Below are positions 38,953-45,489 of a DNA stretch of 56,733 nt, one piece after another. Location of the stretch: positions 1 through 56,733 of the IMG/VR virus record IMGVR_UViG_3300025087_000080; one strand, given 5' to 3'. The notes below the pieces were generated by a model, which ran no database searches, was not told the DNA's origin, and saw only the letters and a list, made by a program, of their open reading frames with translations. A program made the translations under genes and the position numbers. Source of the DNA: a virus. Numbering within the stretch: position 1 is the first letter of the stretch; each line of letters opens with the position of its first letter.

Positions 38953-39297
38953 TTAGAGCTTGCGAGCAAGAAAGTCGTCTATGTCTTCAACTAATCCTGA
39001 TCTCACCATCTCCAAGAGTTCCTCTCGGAGATATTCGTGCGCAAACAAAAAATCCTCGAGGTCAATCACAGGGATCCAGTACTTGCAAGCGATCCCTAAT
39101 TTATCCATTAGACAATTAGCTGCGAGACGGTGGGTCCCATTAATTGCTACCCCCCCATCGTTGATAATCGGCGGGATTGACTCTCCGCGCAGTGCTGCGC
39201 GCACAAGGTGTCGCACGTATTGCCATGAGGCTATCTCATGCAATGCCTCTACCTCTGACCCATACTCAATCCCCATCACTGGTGTGTAATACTTCAT
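38953..39297 (-). CDS. ParB/Srx-like domain protein
   Basis: 114 residues. PPIINDGGVAINGTHRLAAN carries the GxHRLAA signature of the ParB N-terminal / sulfiredoxin-like fold, preceded by a helix with YVRHLVRAALRGE. Phage proteins with this fold include CTP- or ATP-using DNA-associated and nuclease-like enzymes. It lies next to the repeat-rich control region at 39.43-40.60 kb, which could contain its site. Activity unknown. Confidence 0.55.
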   Translation of the reverse strand: MKYYTPVMGIEYGSEVEALHEIASWQYVRHLVRAALRGESIPPIINDGGVAINGTHRLAANCLMDKLGIACKYWIPVIDLEDFLFAHEYLREELLEMVRSGLVEDIDDFLARKL

Positions 39298-39342
39298 TTT
39301 CCATCTCCTCGGTTGTTGGGTTAGCCTCTCTAACCCTGATGT

Positions 39343-39371
39343 AAGGTACTGCTCTGTGTATTGCGAGTCAA
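39343..39371 (-). promoter_or_regulatory. Early promoter D
   Basis: TTGACT (39371-39366), 17-bp spacer, TACCTT (39348-39343), leftward towards the ParB-like gene. It is preceded by tandem GAGAGTCTCGAT repeats (about 39380-39418) related to the upstream block of promoters A and C. Confidence 0.75.
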
Positions 39372-39516
39372 TACCCTGTCTCTCATCGAGACTCTCATCG
39401 AGACTCTCCTCGAGAGACCAGCCCCACCAGCGTTACTAATTTAGACTCTGTCTTACCTTAGACTCTGTCTAAACTAAATCTATACTATTTAGTAAGGATT
39501 TATCAGCACGCCCCCT

Positions 39517-39550
39517 ATATCTTGATATGTAGATGAAGATATCAAGATAT
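39517..39550. repeat. 12-bp perfect inverted repeat
   Basis: ATATCTTGATAT (39517-39528) and ATATCAAGATAT (39539-39550), 10-base spacer. AT-rich dyad in the control region. Confidence 0.85.
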
Positions 39551-39573
39551 CGGGCTATGGTCGCTGCGGCAAG

Positions 39574-39611
39574 GTGTGGCGATTTTGATACAGTGTGGCA
39601 ATTTTGATACA
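39574..39611. repeat. Two 19-bp tandem repeats
   Basis: Consensus GTGTGGCRATTTTGATACA, copies at 39574-39592 and 39593-39611, one mismatch. Iteron-like. Confidence 0.85.
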
Positions 39612-39650
39612 GTGTAGTGAAACGCTACTCTGACGCCACTTCCAGGGATT

Positions 39651-39680
39651 GTGTAAAGTAATTCCCGAATTGTTTTACAC
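39651..39680. promoter_or_regulatory. 30-bp dyad, operator-like
   Basis: GTGTAAA...AATT-CCCG-AATT...TTTACAC. The outer 7-bp and inner 4-bp arms are symmetric about CCCG. Suits a dimeric DNA-binding protein. Confidence 0.55.
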
Positions 39681-39834
39681 TCTCTTTATATGAGGTACGC
39701 GTGCGCGTGCGTGCGATTCATCATTGTTTTGTAGGAGCGATAACGTTCATTATATCTCGTTAGATCGCTATCCGTATCCAGCTAAATTATTGTAAATTAT
39801 ACACTTGCGCGGTCGTGCAGCAGGTACCACGCAC

Positions 39835-39915
39835 CGAGTAGCATAATGCTACAATGTAGCAGAACGATACTCGTTTTGAGTAGCATAACACTACAATGTA
39901 GCGGAACGCTACTCG
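39835..39915. repeat. Two 39-bp direct repeats with internal palindromes
   Basis: 39835-39873 and 39877-39915, six differences by eye, separated by three bases. Each contains alternating GTAGC/GCTAC arms (GAGTAGCATA...CTACAATGTAGC...TACTCG) and can fold on itself. A degenerate third copy lies near 39609-39631. Confidence 0.8.
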
Positions 39916-40161
39916 ACCGGGGGTATGCCGGCGACCACCGCCGGTCACCTACGTGAGGTATATCAACCTTGATCTCTCCGGACATTCCTCATGTGGGGTT
40001 GTATTATATGGGTGGATGTTGTGGGGATTGGGTTTTTATTAGTAAGTCAGGGTTATGTGTGTGGGGCATTTTCAGTAAGTGGTTTTATTTTGAAAGTGAA
40101 CGGTGTTATTTTAGGATTATGTTTATTTTTCAACAGTTTAGGATAGTGCTCTTAATATAGG

Positions 40162-40309
40162 ATTCACAACGATCACTTTGATCACTTTGGGTATGTATTA
40201 TACTGATAGTGAATGATGAGAGTTGAAAGTGAATGGTTATCTTACGGGAGGGAGTGTAGCTACGACAAGGGTTTGTTGGTTGATAGTGAACGAAGTGATC
40301 GTTGTGAAT
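40162..40309. repeat. 17-bp perfect inverted repeat
   Basis: ATTCACAACGATCACTT (40162-40178) is the exact complement of 40293-40309; the arms are 114 bp apart. The interval holds several AGTGAAYG motifs. Confidence 0.85.
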
Positions 40310-40471
40310 GGTATTAAGGAAAGTGTGAATTAACCGTTCACTTTGGCATTCACTTTGGATTTTCATTTTAGTTGACGCGCGGAGGCCGAGACCTGTAGGG
40401 CGCATGTAGTGTTCCGCGCCTGGAAGGTCTTGGCAAGAGAGTTGTTGACTTTTCTTTAGGGAGGGGGGGTA

Positions 40472-40500
40472 TTGACACAATGGGCATATTTGGGTATGGT
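40472..40500 (+). promoter_or_regulatory. Orphan rightward promoter
   Basis: TTGACA (40472-40477), 17-bp spacer, TATGGT (40495-40500). It points into leftward genes, so any transcript would be antisense to 40604-41294 or a non-coding RNA. The -35 is consensus, the -10 moderate. Confidence 0.55.
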
Positions 40501-40603
40501 AATGGGTGTGGGAAAATAAGATTGGGTGTTTATGTGGTGGGGGACGGAACTATCCGGAATTGCCGGTTAGTTGGATTGACGTAGTGATATTATTTTCCCC
40601 ATC

Positions 40604-40711
40604 TCACGCCTCGCCGGATTTTGTTATAGGCTCGGGTGAACAGAGGATCCCGGTAGCAATCACAAACCCCAGTACCAGCGCGCCTATAATTTCTTGTATG
40701 GTGATCATCAT
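40604..40711 (-). CDS. Small membrane protein
   Basis: 35 residues with one hydrophobic helix (IIGALVLGFVIATGILCS) and a hydrophilic tail. CGGAGAACG lies just upstream of ATG 40711. Short membrane peptides occur repeatedly in this early block. Confidence 0.45.
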   Translation of the reverse strand: MMITIQEIIGALVLGFVIATGILCSPEPITKSGEA

Positions 40712-40748
40712 AGCGTTCTCCGTTTTAGGCGATACAAATTGTCGTCAC

Positions 40749-41294
40749 TTATTCGGAAGTGATGGTTGTTTGTGCCTTTATTTCAAACACGCGTGTTCGA
40801 TCTATTTCCAAGTCGTGCATTAGTTTCAATGCGTTTTGGCGGGCTTGTTGAATCGTGATTGGTTTTCGTGTTCCATTTATTGCAGGGTCGGGGTTGTTAT
40901 TTTTAAGCCAGGTCATTATTTTTTTAATGCTTAGTGGCGGGCAGTTTTCTTCTCGGAATACGTAGATTCCTGTGGAGCGATCAACTAGCAATACTGCGAG
41001 GGCTGGTTCGGTTGGAGAGAATTCGATTTCAACCTCTCGTGTGTCAGTTCCGAGTTCAAATTGTGCTCCGCCTTTATTGGTGGGGAAGACTTCAAGGTAT
41101 TTAAGGCGGGTGTAGAGCTTATATGGGATAGCGTTAAGGATTCTCAGCAATAGTTTATCACAGTGGCAGATTGTTTCTTTCGTCACACCTTTTGTTTGCT
41201 CTCCGTTCCATCCATCCTTCAGCTCTGCGAATTTACTCAATTCAGCACTGAGCGCATTGTAGTCGTCGAGGTTTTGCATTATCATATGGCTCAC
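40749..41294 (-). CDS. Conserved hypothetical protein (KDGWNGE family)
   Basis: 181 residues. FAELKDGWNGEQTKGVTKET, then PTNKGGAQFELGTDTREVEI and EFSPTEPALAVLLV, follow a widespread bacterial/phage family in which a ...L.dGWdGe... helix precedes a beta sheet. It is often found near toxin-antitoxin or early phage genes, but function is unknown. A perfect dyad at 41340-41374 lies upstream. Confidence 0.6.
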   Translation of the reverse strand: MSHMIMQNLDDYNALSAELSKFAELKDGWNGEQTKGVTKETICHCDKLLLRILNAIPYKLYTRLKYLEVFPTNKGGAQFELGTDTREVEIEFSPTEPALAVLLVDRSTGIYVFREENCPPLSIKKIMTWLKNNNPDPAINGTRKPITIQQARQNALKLMHDLEIDRTRVFEIKAQTTITSE

Positions 41295-41339
41295 AACTCC
41301 TTCACAAGATTGTGGTTTATTTATTAGCTACAAGGCTAT

Positions 41340-41374
41340 TTGTGGATCACAGAAGGTGCTTTTATGATCCACAA
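41340..41374. promoter_or_regulatory. 10-bp dyad upstream of the 40749-41294 gene
   Basis: TTGTGGATCA (41340-41349) and TGATCCACAA (41365-41374), perfect, 15-base spacer. There is no T-run, so an operator is more likely than a terminator. It overlaps the end of the 41362 gene. Confidence 0.5.
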
Positions 41375-41640
41375 GAATTAAGAGAAAGACGCTTCCGCAT
41401 CTCTACATCTTTCCTGTTTATGTGTTTAAGGTAGAGATAGCAGTACGAACTATTCCCTGCTTCTAATATGGCGTCCCTTAATGGTTTTAGCGAGCGTTTA
41501 TCCTTCTTTGACAGGGACTTATACCACATTTCTATCTGTTCCCAGCACCAATTAAATTGGATTTGGTTAGCGAACTCCGGGAGTGATAACTCTTCCAGAG
41601 CTTCTTTTAGCCATATTATACTTGCGACAAAAGGTCTCAT
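41362..41640 (-). CDS. Hypothetical early protein
   Basis: 92 residues, helical and aromatic-rich (NWCWEQIEMWYKSLSKKDKR; YCYLYLKHINRKDVEMRKRL). No family recognised. Preceded by the hairpin structure at 41715-41784. Confidence 0.5.
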   Translation of the reverse strand: MRPFVASIIWLKEALEELSLPEFANQIQFNWCWEQIEMWYKSLSKKDKRSLKPLRDAILEAGNSSYCYLYLKHINRKDVEMRKRLSLNSCGS

Positions 41641-41703
41641 TTTTTCTTACCGCTCATGATTGCGTGCAGGATTGCAAATCAAATGCAGAATTGCAATAGC
41701 ATA

Positions 41704-41784
41704 GAAAAGACAAACCCTCCCTAGTGGCTGACACGGTATCTCAAGGCTTTATGCCGAGTTCGTCGTTTCAGTGGTTCGGGAGGG
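41704..41784 (-). terminator. Structured leftward terminator
   Basis: On the minus strand CCCTCCC (41784-41778) pairs with GGGAGGG (41721-41715). Inner helices CTGAaACG/CGTgTCAG and CTCGGC/GCC-GAG also fit, and TTTGTCTTTT follows. It ends the message of the 41792 gene. The extra inner stems are more than a terminator needs. Confidence 0.5.
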
Positions 41785-41791
41785 CAAGAGT

Positions 41792-42025
41792 CTAATTGAC
41801 AGGGAAGAATGTTCCGTCAGTGTCTTTGATAATCCAAGTTCCCTTGTTCGCACAAACAACTGTTCCGTCTTTTGTCTGAACCTGGACATATTCTCCCGTT
41901 GGGTTATTGGGCGTCGGTTCGAGAACGGGGGATTGAATTATTTTACCACCTGACCATCGTCTTAATTCCCATCCGTTTGACCCTGTGTATTGGATAGCCT
42001 CAACAATCGGCATTATATTTTCCAT
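41792..42025 (-). CDS. Conserved small phage protein
   Basis: 77 residues. MPIVEAIQYTGSNGWELRRW, then YVQVQTKDGTVVCANKGTWI and IKDTDGTFFPVN, follow a common short phage family with the pattern ...A..GdwIikg..GefyP. It is a small beta protein of unknown role. Confidence 0.65.
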   Translation of the reverse strand: MENIMPIVEAIQYTGSNGWELRRWSGGKIIQSPVLEPTPNNPTGEYVQVQTKDGTVVCANKGTWIIKDTDGTFFPVN

Positions 42026-42036
42026 TTCTTGATCTA

Positions 42037-42079
42037 AAAATCCTCCGCTGGTTTCCAGATCTGCTCAACCCAGCGGAGG
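42037..42079 (-). terminator. Leftward intrinsic terminator
   Basis: Minus strand CCTCCGCTGG (42079-42070) pairs with CCAGCGGAGG (42051-42042), a perfect 10-bp stem, followed by ATTTTT. It ends whatever is transcribed from 42080-42385. Confidence 0.8.
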
Positions 42080-42385
42080 TTCATGCTATTAACGGGCACA
42101 TCAAATAAACCGCTGATTTGCCAGGCTGGCTCAACGACAAGCCTCTGTGGATTCGTGGGAGATAATTAAGCAGAGTTGGTGTCATTGTAGTAGACACGCT
42201 CGCCTCAGGACTTTTGTCTTACCTGCTCATTGCACGCAAAGTACGTAATATAGTTGCGTACTACAATGAGGTACTAACTCATGCCGTTAAGGCGGATGTT
42301 GGTGCCTATGGCTTATAGGCTCACCCTCCGGGTTGACTTCGGTATTTCTATTGGTCATGTCCCTGACCTCCTCTATGTTGCCTGA
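42080..42385 (-). ncRNA. Candidate structured RNA between two terminators
   Basis: 306 bases with no long gene. On the minus strand a long helix combines TACCTCATTG with CAATGAgcAGGTA around ACGCAA/TTGCGT (about 42216-42276). A second hairpin GTGTC/GACAC (about 42181-42199) exposes a loop complementary to CATTGTAGTA of the first, so alternative pairing is possible. It is bounded by terminators at 42391 and 42042. A 23-codon ORF (42287-42358) lies at its 5' end. Could be a small RNA or attenuator. Confidence 0.4.
42287..42358 (-). CDS. 23-residue leader peptide candidate
   Basis: MTNRNTEVNPEGEPISHRHQ then HPP and stop. It has an excellent ribosome binding site (AGAGGAGG) but no similarity I recognise. 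It may be a leader peptide whose translation controls the structured RNA downstream. Confidence 0.35.
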   Translation of the reverse strand: MTNRNTEVNPEGEPISHRHQHPP

Positions 42386-42406
42386 AAAATCCCCGGGAAG
42401 CCGGGG
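42385..42406 (-). terminator. Leftward intrinsic terminator
   Basis: Minus strand CCCCGG-CTTC-CCGGGG (42406-42391) followed by ATTTTT. It ends the 42420-42809 gene. Confidence 0.8.
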
Positions 42407-42419
42407 CAAGAAGAAAAGC

Positions 42420-42809
42420 TTATAGATAATGTATGGAACCAGCAGGTTCTTTGTCAAGGGTGGAAGTCTCCATTAGAGTCGTACCTTCGCGATTCTTGAA
42501 ATAGGGAACCTGAAAAGGGCGATCATCAGAGAATCCCTGTTTGTTTTCCAGCATTGCGATAGCTGCTGCTATTGCACCCCAATCTTCCAATATAACAAAG
42601 ACACAATCTTCAATATCAGGCGACCACCTCTCTAAAGGGGATGCCTCATTGAATACTATACTGAGGACTTCGTGTTCCTTCATTCCCGACCCATCTCCGA
42701 GGTTGTAATCAAGAAGGGCTCTGTATACGTAGTGAATCATAGTGGGATTAACTATTATTGGCTCAATAGTTGCTATCCCATTGTTAAAGATAATCCCTGA
42801 TAAAATCAC
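42420..42809 (-). CDS. Hypothetical early protein
   Basis: 129 residues of alpha/beta character (GIATIEPIIVNPTMIHYVYR; CVFVILEDWGAIAAAIAMLE). No motif recognised. Last gene before the terminator at 42391. Confidence 0.5.
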   Translation of the reverse strand: MILSGIIFNNGIATIEPIIVNPTMIHYVYRALLDYNLGDGSGMKEHEVLSIVFNEASPLERWSPDIEDCVFVILEDWGAIAAAIAMLENKQGFSDDRPFQVPYFKNREGTTLMETSTLDKEPAGSIHYL

Positions 42810-42813
42810 GTTG

Positions 42814-43128
42814 TTACTCCTCCATATAGGACAGATCTGGCAGGGCTTGCGCTTTAAGCTCTTTCAGTTTTAGTTTCAACACTTCACGTGCCTCTTTTTC
42901 GTATCTCCTGTTGTGTCCGTGGAAAACGAATGTTGTGTGTTTATTGTTGGGAAGATCGTCCGCAAAGACGGTGATCTCAACAAACAGGCTTCTTATCGGT
43001 AGAAGGAATGAAGCATAGAGTTCTGGCTCGTATGGCGAAACAGGATCATGGCACTCGTCGTTAAATACCCCATCATAGGCAGCGACCAGAAAATCAACTG
43101 CTTTCTTGTGTGTCACCAATATCCGCAT
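42814..43128 (-). CDS. Hypothetical early protein
   Basis: 104 residues from ATG 43128, with AGGAGAAG seven bases upstream. It has a beta-rich middle (SFLLPIRSLFVEITVFADDL; HTTFVFHGHNRRYEKEAREV) and a Lys/Leu-rich C-terminal helix. It overlaps the 43094 gene by 35 bases. No family recognised. Confidence 0.5.
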   Translation of the reverse strand: MRILVTHKKAVDFLVAAYDGVFNDECHDPVSPYEPELYASFLLPIRSLFVEITVFADDLPNNKHTTFVFHGHNRRYEKEAREVLKLKLKELKAQALPDLSYMEE

Positions 43129-43657
43129 TTTGCTTCTCCTGTTGTGCCGCCTTCTGACTTCTGTATTCTTCAATAAACGTATCAAGGGAAGAGCCGTGCC
43201 CTTTTATCCAGATGAGAATACGTAACAATAGGTTATACATCTCTGCTGTAAACCCGTGTGAAAGAGATGTCTGAATAATATAATTGTGAAACTTTGCTGT
43301 TCCCTGATCGCTAAGGTCAGGAATATAATTGCCACCAACCATGAAATACTTGAGTTCAACTACTTCTTCTTTATAGACGTCGAAAAAACACATTGCACTA
43401 CTAAGCATGATCTGAAGTACCTTCTCGTAGGTTCCGCCAATATCGCTTAGAATTACATCTGGCGGAAATGCTATGTCCGAAAATACAAGATCAATGTCAG
43501 AAAGGGAGCTGATAAATATGCCATCTATTTCAGGAGAACTATTCCTGAGTTCGGGAGTTATTTCCTGGAGACCCCACCACCAAGCCGCTATCCTGTCTTC
43601 CTTCCAGTTTTCAATTCCAGCAATGCGCAACACCTCAGTTATTTTTTCAATGTTCAT
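43094..43657 (-). CDS. Hypothetical early protein
   Basis: 187 residues. Helical N-terminus (IEKITEVLRIAGIENWKEDR), then a domain with FPPDVILSDIGGTYEKVLQI and a long C-terminal helix with Lys/Gln. No motif recognised. Confidence 0.5.
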   Translation of the reverse strand: MNIEKITEVLRIAGIENWKEDRIAAWWWGLQEITPELRNSSPEIDGIFISSLSDIDLVFSDIAFPPDVILSDIGGTYEKVLQIMLSSAMCFFDVYKEEVVELKYFMVGGNYIPDLSDQGTAKFHNYIIQTSLSHGFTAEMYNLLLRILIWIKGHGSSLDTFIEEYRSQKAAQQEKQNADIGDTQESS

Positions 43658-43715
43658 CTTTCACCTTTCTCTTCTATAGGAATGAATCCCCATGCAACGG
43701 CTTCCATTTATGCTC

Positions 43716-43946
43716 CTAGTTGACGGTATGTTGCAGGATTAGGGTTTTGATCTTGCTATTGGGAATAAAGGTGTTTTTCCACTCACTCTCGTCCTCCCCG
43801 GCAGTGACATACTGCTCCTCTTCGGTTGTCTCATCATCGGGGAAATACCAGGTATGGGGTGGGTTTTTGTTTGATAGTCCTAGCATAATCGCGGAATGTG
43901 AGGCAAATCTGCTTCGCTGATCATTTTTAATATGAGGAGTTTTCAC
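43716..43946 (-). CDS. Small acidic hypothetical protein
   Basis: 76 residues. The centre is strongly acidic (DDETTEEEQYVTAGEDESEW). It overlaps the end of the 43927 gene by 20 bases. Function unknown; DNA mimicry is conceivable but unsupported. Confidence 0.45.
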   Translation of the reverse strand: MKTPHIKNDQRSRFASHSAIMLGLSNKNPPHTWYFPDDETTEEEQYVTAGEDESEWKNTFIPNSKIKTLILQHTVN

Positions 43947-44433
43947 CTTTTATCCTGTCTTTCTTCATAAGGGTAATACATGCAATGGCTATGTCCCTGA
44001 CAAAATCAGGATCGGGGCTTGGTAATTGTTGAAGATAATTATATCTCGCCCGTTCGACTCCATTGGCATACCCTTTATATGCTGGAGTCATGGCATATTT
44101 TTCGTAAGTATCAGGAATATCTGCAAGAAAGGATCGAAACGATTCCATCAAGACAATATACGCCTGTTCTACATTGACACATTGTTTTTTTTTAACAATC
44201 TCTTCACAAGATGGGTCATCATATTTTTCGTAAGAACCAGTATATTCATCATCGGAATGATTGCACTTGGGGCAAATACCATCCACGAAGGTCTTGCGTA
44301 ATCCGTGCAATCCAACGAGGTAATGGTATCGCTTCCCTGTTGCGTAGTTGGACGGCAGCTCTTCCCATGCCCTATCACATTTTGAGCAATAGAACGGTCT
44401 CCGTCGATCAGGCTCTTTTCTATTTCTACTCAA
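43927..44433 (-). CDS. Zinc-binding early protein
   Basis: 168 residues. The N-terminal half carries CSKC (residues ~16-19) and CPKC (~54-57), a split zinc ribbon. The C-terminal half is helical (EQAYIVLMESFRSFLADIPD). It overlaps the next gene by 8 bases. No family recognised. Confidence 0.55.
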   Translation of the reverse strand: MSRNRKEPDRRRPFYCSKCDRAWEELPSNYATGKRYHYLVGLHGLRKTFVDGICPKCNHSDDEYTGSYEKYDDPSCEEIVKKKQCVNVEQAYIVLMESFRSFLADIPDTYEKYAMTPAYKGYANGVERARYNYLQQLPSPDPDFVRDIAIACITLMKKDRIKGENSSY

Positions 44434-44821
44434 GTGCTACCCTTAAGGCATTCCAGAACTTATCAATCAGTTGCTCCTGTTTTTGTTTCCCAACAAACCA
44501 ATGCCATGTAGCGCAATCCTTTAACTCCTGGCAAAGAACATATTCTGTAGATTTGATAGATGGAGATTGCTCGTCTATTGTCTCAACCCTAAGATATTTA
44601 TCTCTCCTGCTATCTTGCATTGGGGTAGTTATGACTATTTGTCTGGCATCAATTCCGCACGTGAACTCGACCGTATCAATGTCATTTAATAGCATGTCTG
44701 TATATTCAGATACAGATAGAATATCATTTAATAAACTATCCATCCATTCCGCCCTGGCGGATGTTCTCAACGCTATTTTACCTGAATACTCCAGAAACAC
44801 TTCGTGTTGTTCAGTTGTCAT
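44426..44821 (-). CDS. Hypothetical early protein
   Basis: 131 residues with helical and beta parts (SLLNDILSVSEYTDMLLNDI; CGIDARQIVITTPMQDSRRD). It is coupled to both neighbours by short overlaps. No motif recognised. Confidence 0.5.
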   Translation of the reverse strand: MTTEQHEVFLEYSGKIALRTSARAEWMDSLLNDILSVSEYTDMLLNDIDTVEFTCGIDARQIVITTPMQDSRRDKYLRVETIDEQSPSIKSTEYVLCQELKDCATWHWFVGKQKQEQLIDKFWNALRVALE

Positions 44822-45243
44822 GTTAATTCTCTCGGTTTAGGTGCTGCAATAAAATTACGTTGAGCTGCGCTCCAGAATAGAGGTTCTTTACCGATTGATA
44901 GGAGATGGTTATAGATTTTTCTATACCCAGAAGTAGAAATGGGAATGTGATTATTAAGAATTGACTCTGGGGGTACGTTTTCCATTACTTTATTCCTTAC
45001 TAAATAATCCTCTCTCCCTATTACATAATCGCATTCAAGCACATACCTGTTGTGCCCTGAGTTAATCATCCCAATTATACCAATATATTGACTATCGAAG
45101 CTATTACATATAGGTTCGATATAATAGAGAACCCCTAGTGGGATAGGTTTAGCCTTTCCGCTTGCCTCGCACTCAAGGGCATCTTCCATATTATCAAAGT
45201 CCCGGTGGCAAATGCCGCATCTATAATACGTGACTTGGTTCAT
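44818..45243 (-). CDS. Early protein with N-terminal zinc-finger-like motif
   Basis: 141 residues. YYRCGICHRDFDNMEDALEC gives C-x2-C and a later Cys/His in the style of a C2H2/C2HC finger. The rest is beta-rich (VLYYIEPICNSFDSQYIGII) with a basic C-terminus. A DNA- or RNA-contact role is plausible. Confidence 0.55.
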   Translation of the reverse strand: MNQVTYYRCGICHRDFDNMEDALECEASGKAKPIPLGVLYYIEPICNSFDSQYIGIIGMINSGHNRYVLECDYVIGREDYLVRNKVMENVPPESILNNHIPISTSGYRKIYNHLLSIGKEPLFWSAAQRNFIAAPKPRELT

Positions 45244-45267
45244 GCTACAATTCCTCCTTTTTCCAGG

Positions 45268-45489
45268 TTAACTCCAGAGAATAATGTAAGCCAGAAACCC
45301 GATGCACAGGCTTGTCAGGATGCAGTTGAAAATCAATGACTGCAACAATTCAGTTTTCCGTGCCTTGATCATGGCATCATTCAATTCCTTCATGCTTCTT
45401 TGATGTTCCATCTCCCCAGCACGCCACGATTCCAAATACGCTGTATACTTGGCGGTGACGTTCTCTGCATTGATTGGCTCTTCGTTCAT
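45268..45489 (-). CDS. Tail-anchored small membrane protein
   Basis: 73 residues. Residues 1-48 are hydrophilic and helical (EHQRSMKELNDAMIKARKTE). Residues ~50-71 form a transmembrane helix (LIFNCILTSLCIGFLAYIIL). It overlaps the ATPase gene by 4 bases. Possibly an exclusion or membrane-targeting protein. Confidence 0.55.
   Translation of the reverse strand: MNEEPINAENVTAKYTAYLESWRAGEMEHQRSMKELNDAMIKARKTELLQSLIFNCILTSLCIGFLAYIILWS

Larger units (their letters stand above)
39426..40603. promoter_or_regulatory. Non-coding, dyad-rich control region (candidate second origin or switch region)
   Basis: About 1.2 kb with no credible gene on either strand. It is packed with direct and inverted repeats: TTAGACTCTGTCT twice (39441-39470); a dyad at 39473-39493; a 12-bp dyad at 39517-39550; two 19-bp repeats at 39574-39611; a dyad at 39651-39680; another at 39736-39769; two 39-bp repeats at 39835-39915; many GTGAAYG motifs at 40.08-40.37 kb; a 17-bp inverted repeat at 40162/40293; and a rightward promoter at 40472. 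This density suits an origin, partition site or regulatory switch. Confidence 0.6.

Noticed and set aside
39969-40160. 63-codon rightward frame in the control region
   Set aside because: No ribosome binding site and an aromatic/Cys-rich composition typical of random GT-rich sequence.
40506-40823. 105-codon rightward frame after the orphan promoter
   Set aside because: It has no ribosome binding site, overlaps two better leftward genes and shows no protein-like composition.
41715-41784. tRNA gene (7-bp CCCTCCC/GGGAGGG closing stem)
   Set aside because: No T-loop consensus, anticodon arm or D-loop fits; it looks like a structured terminator.
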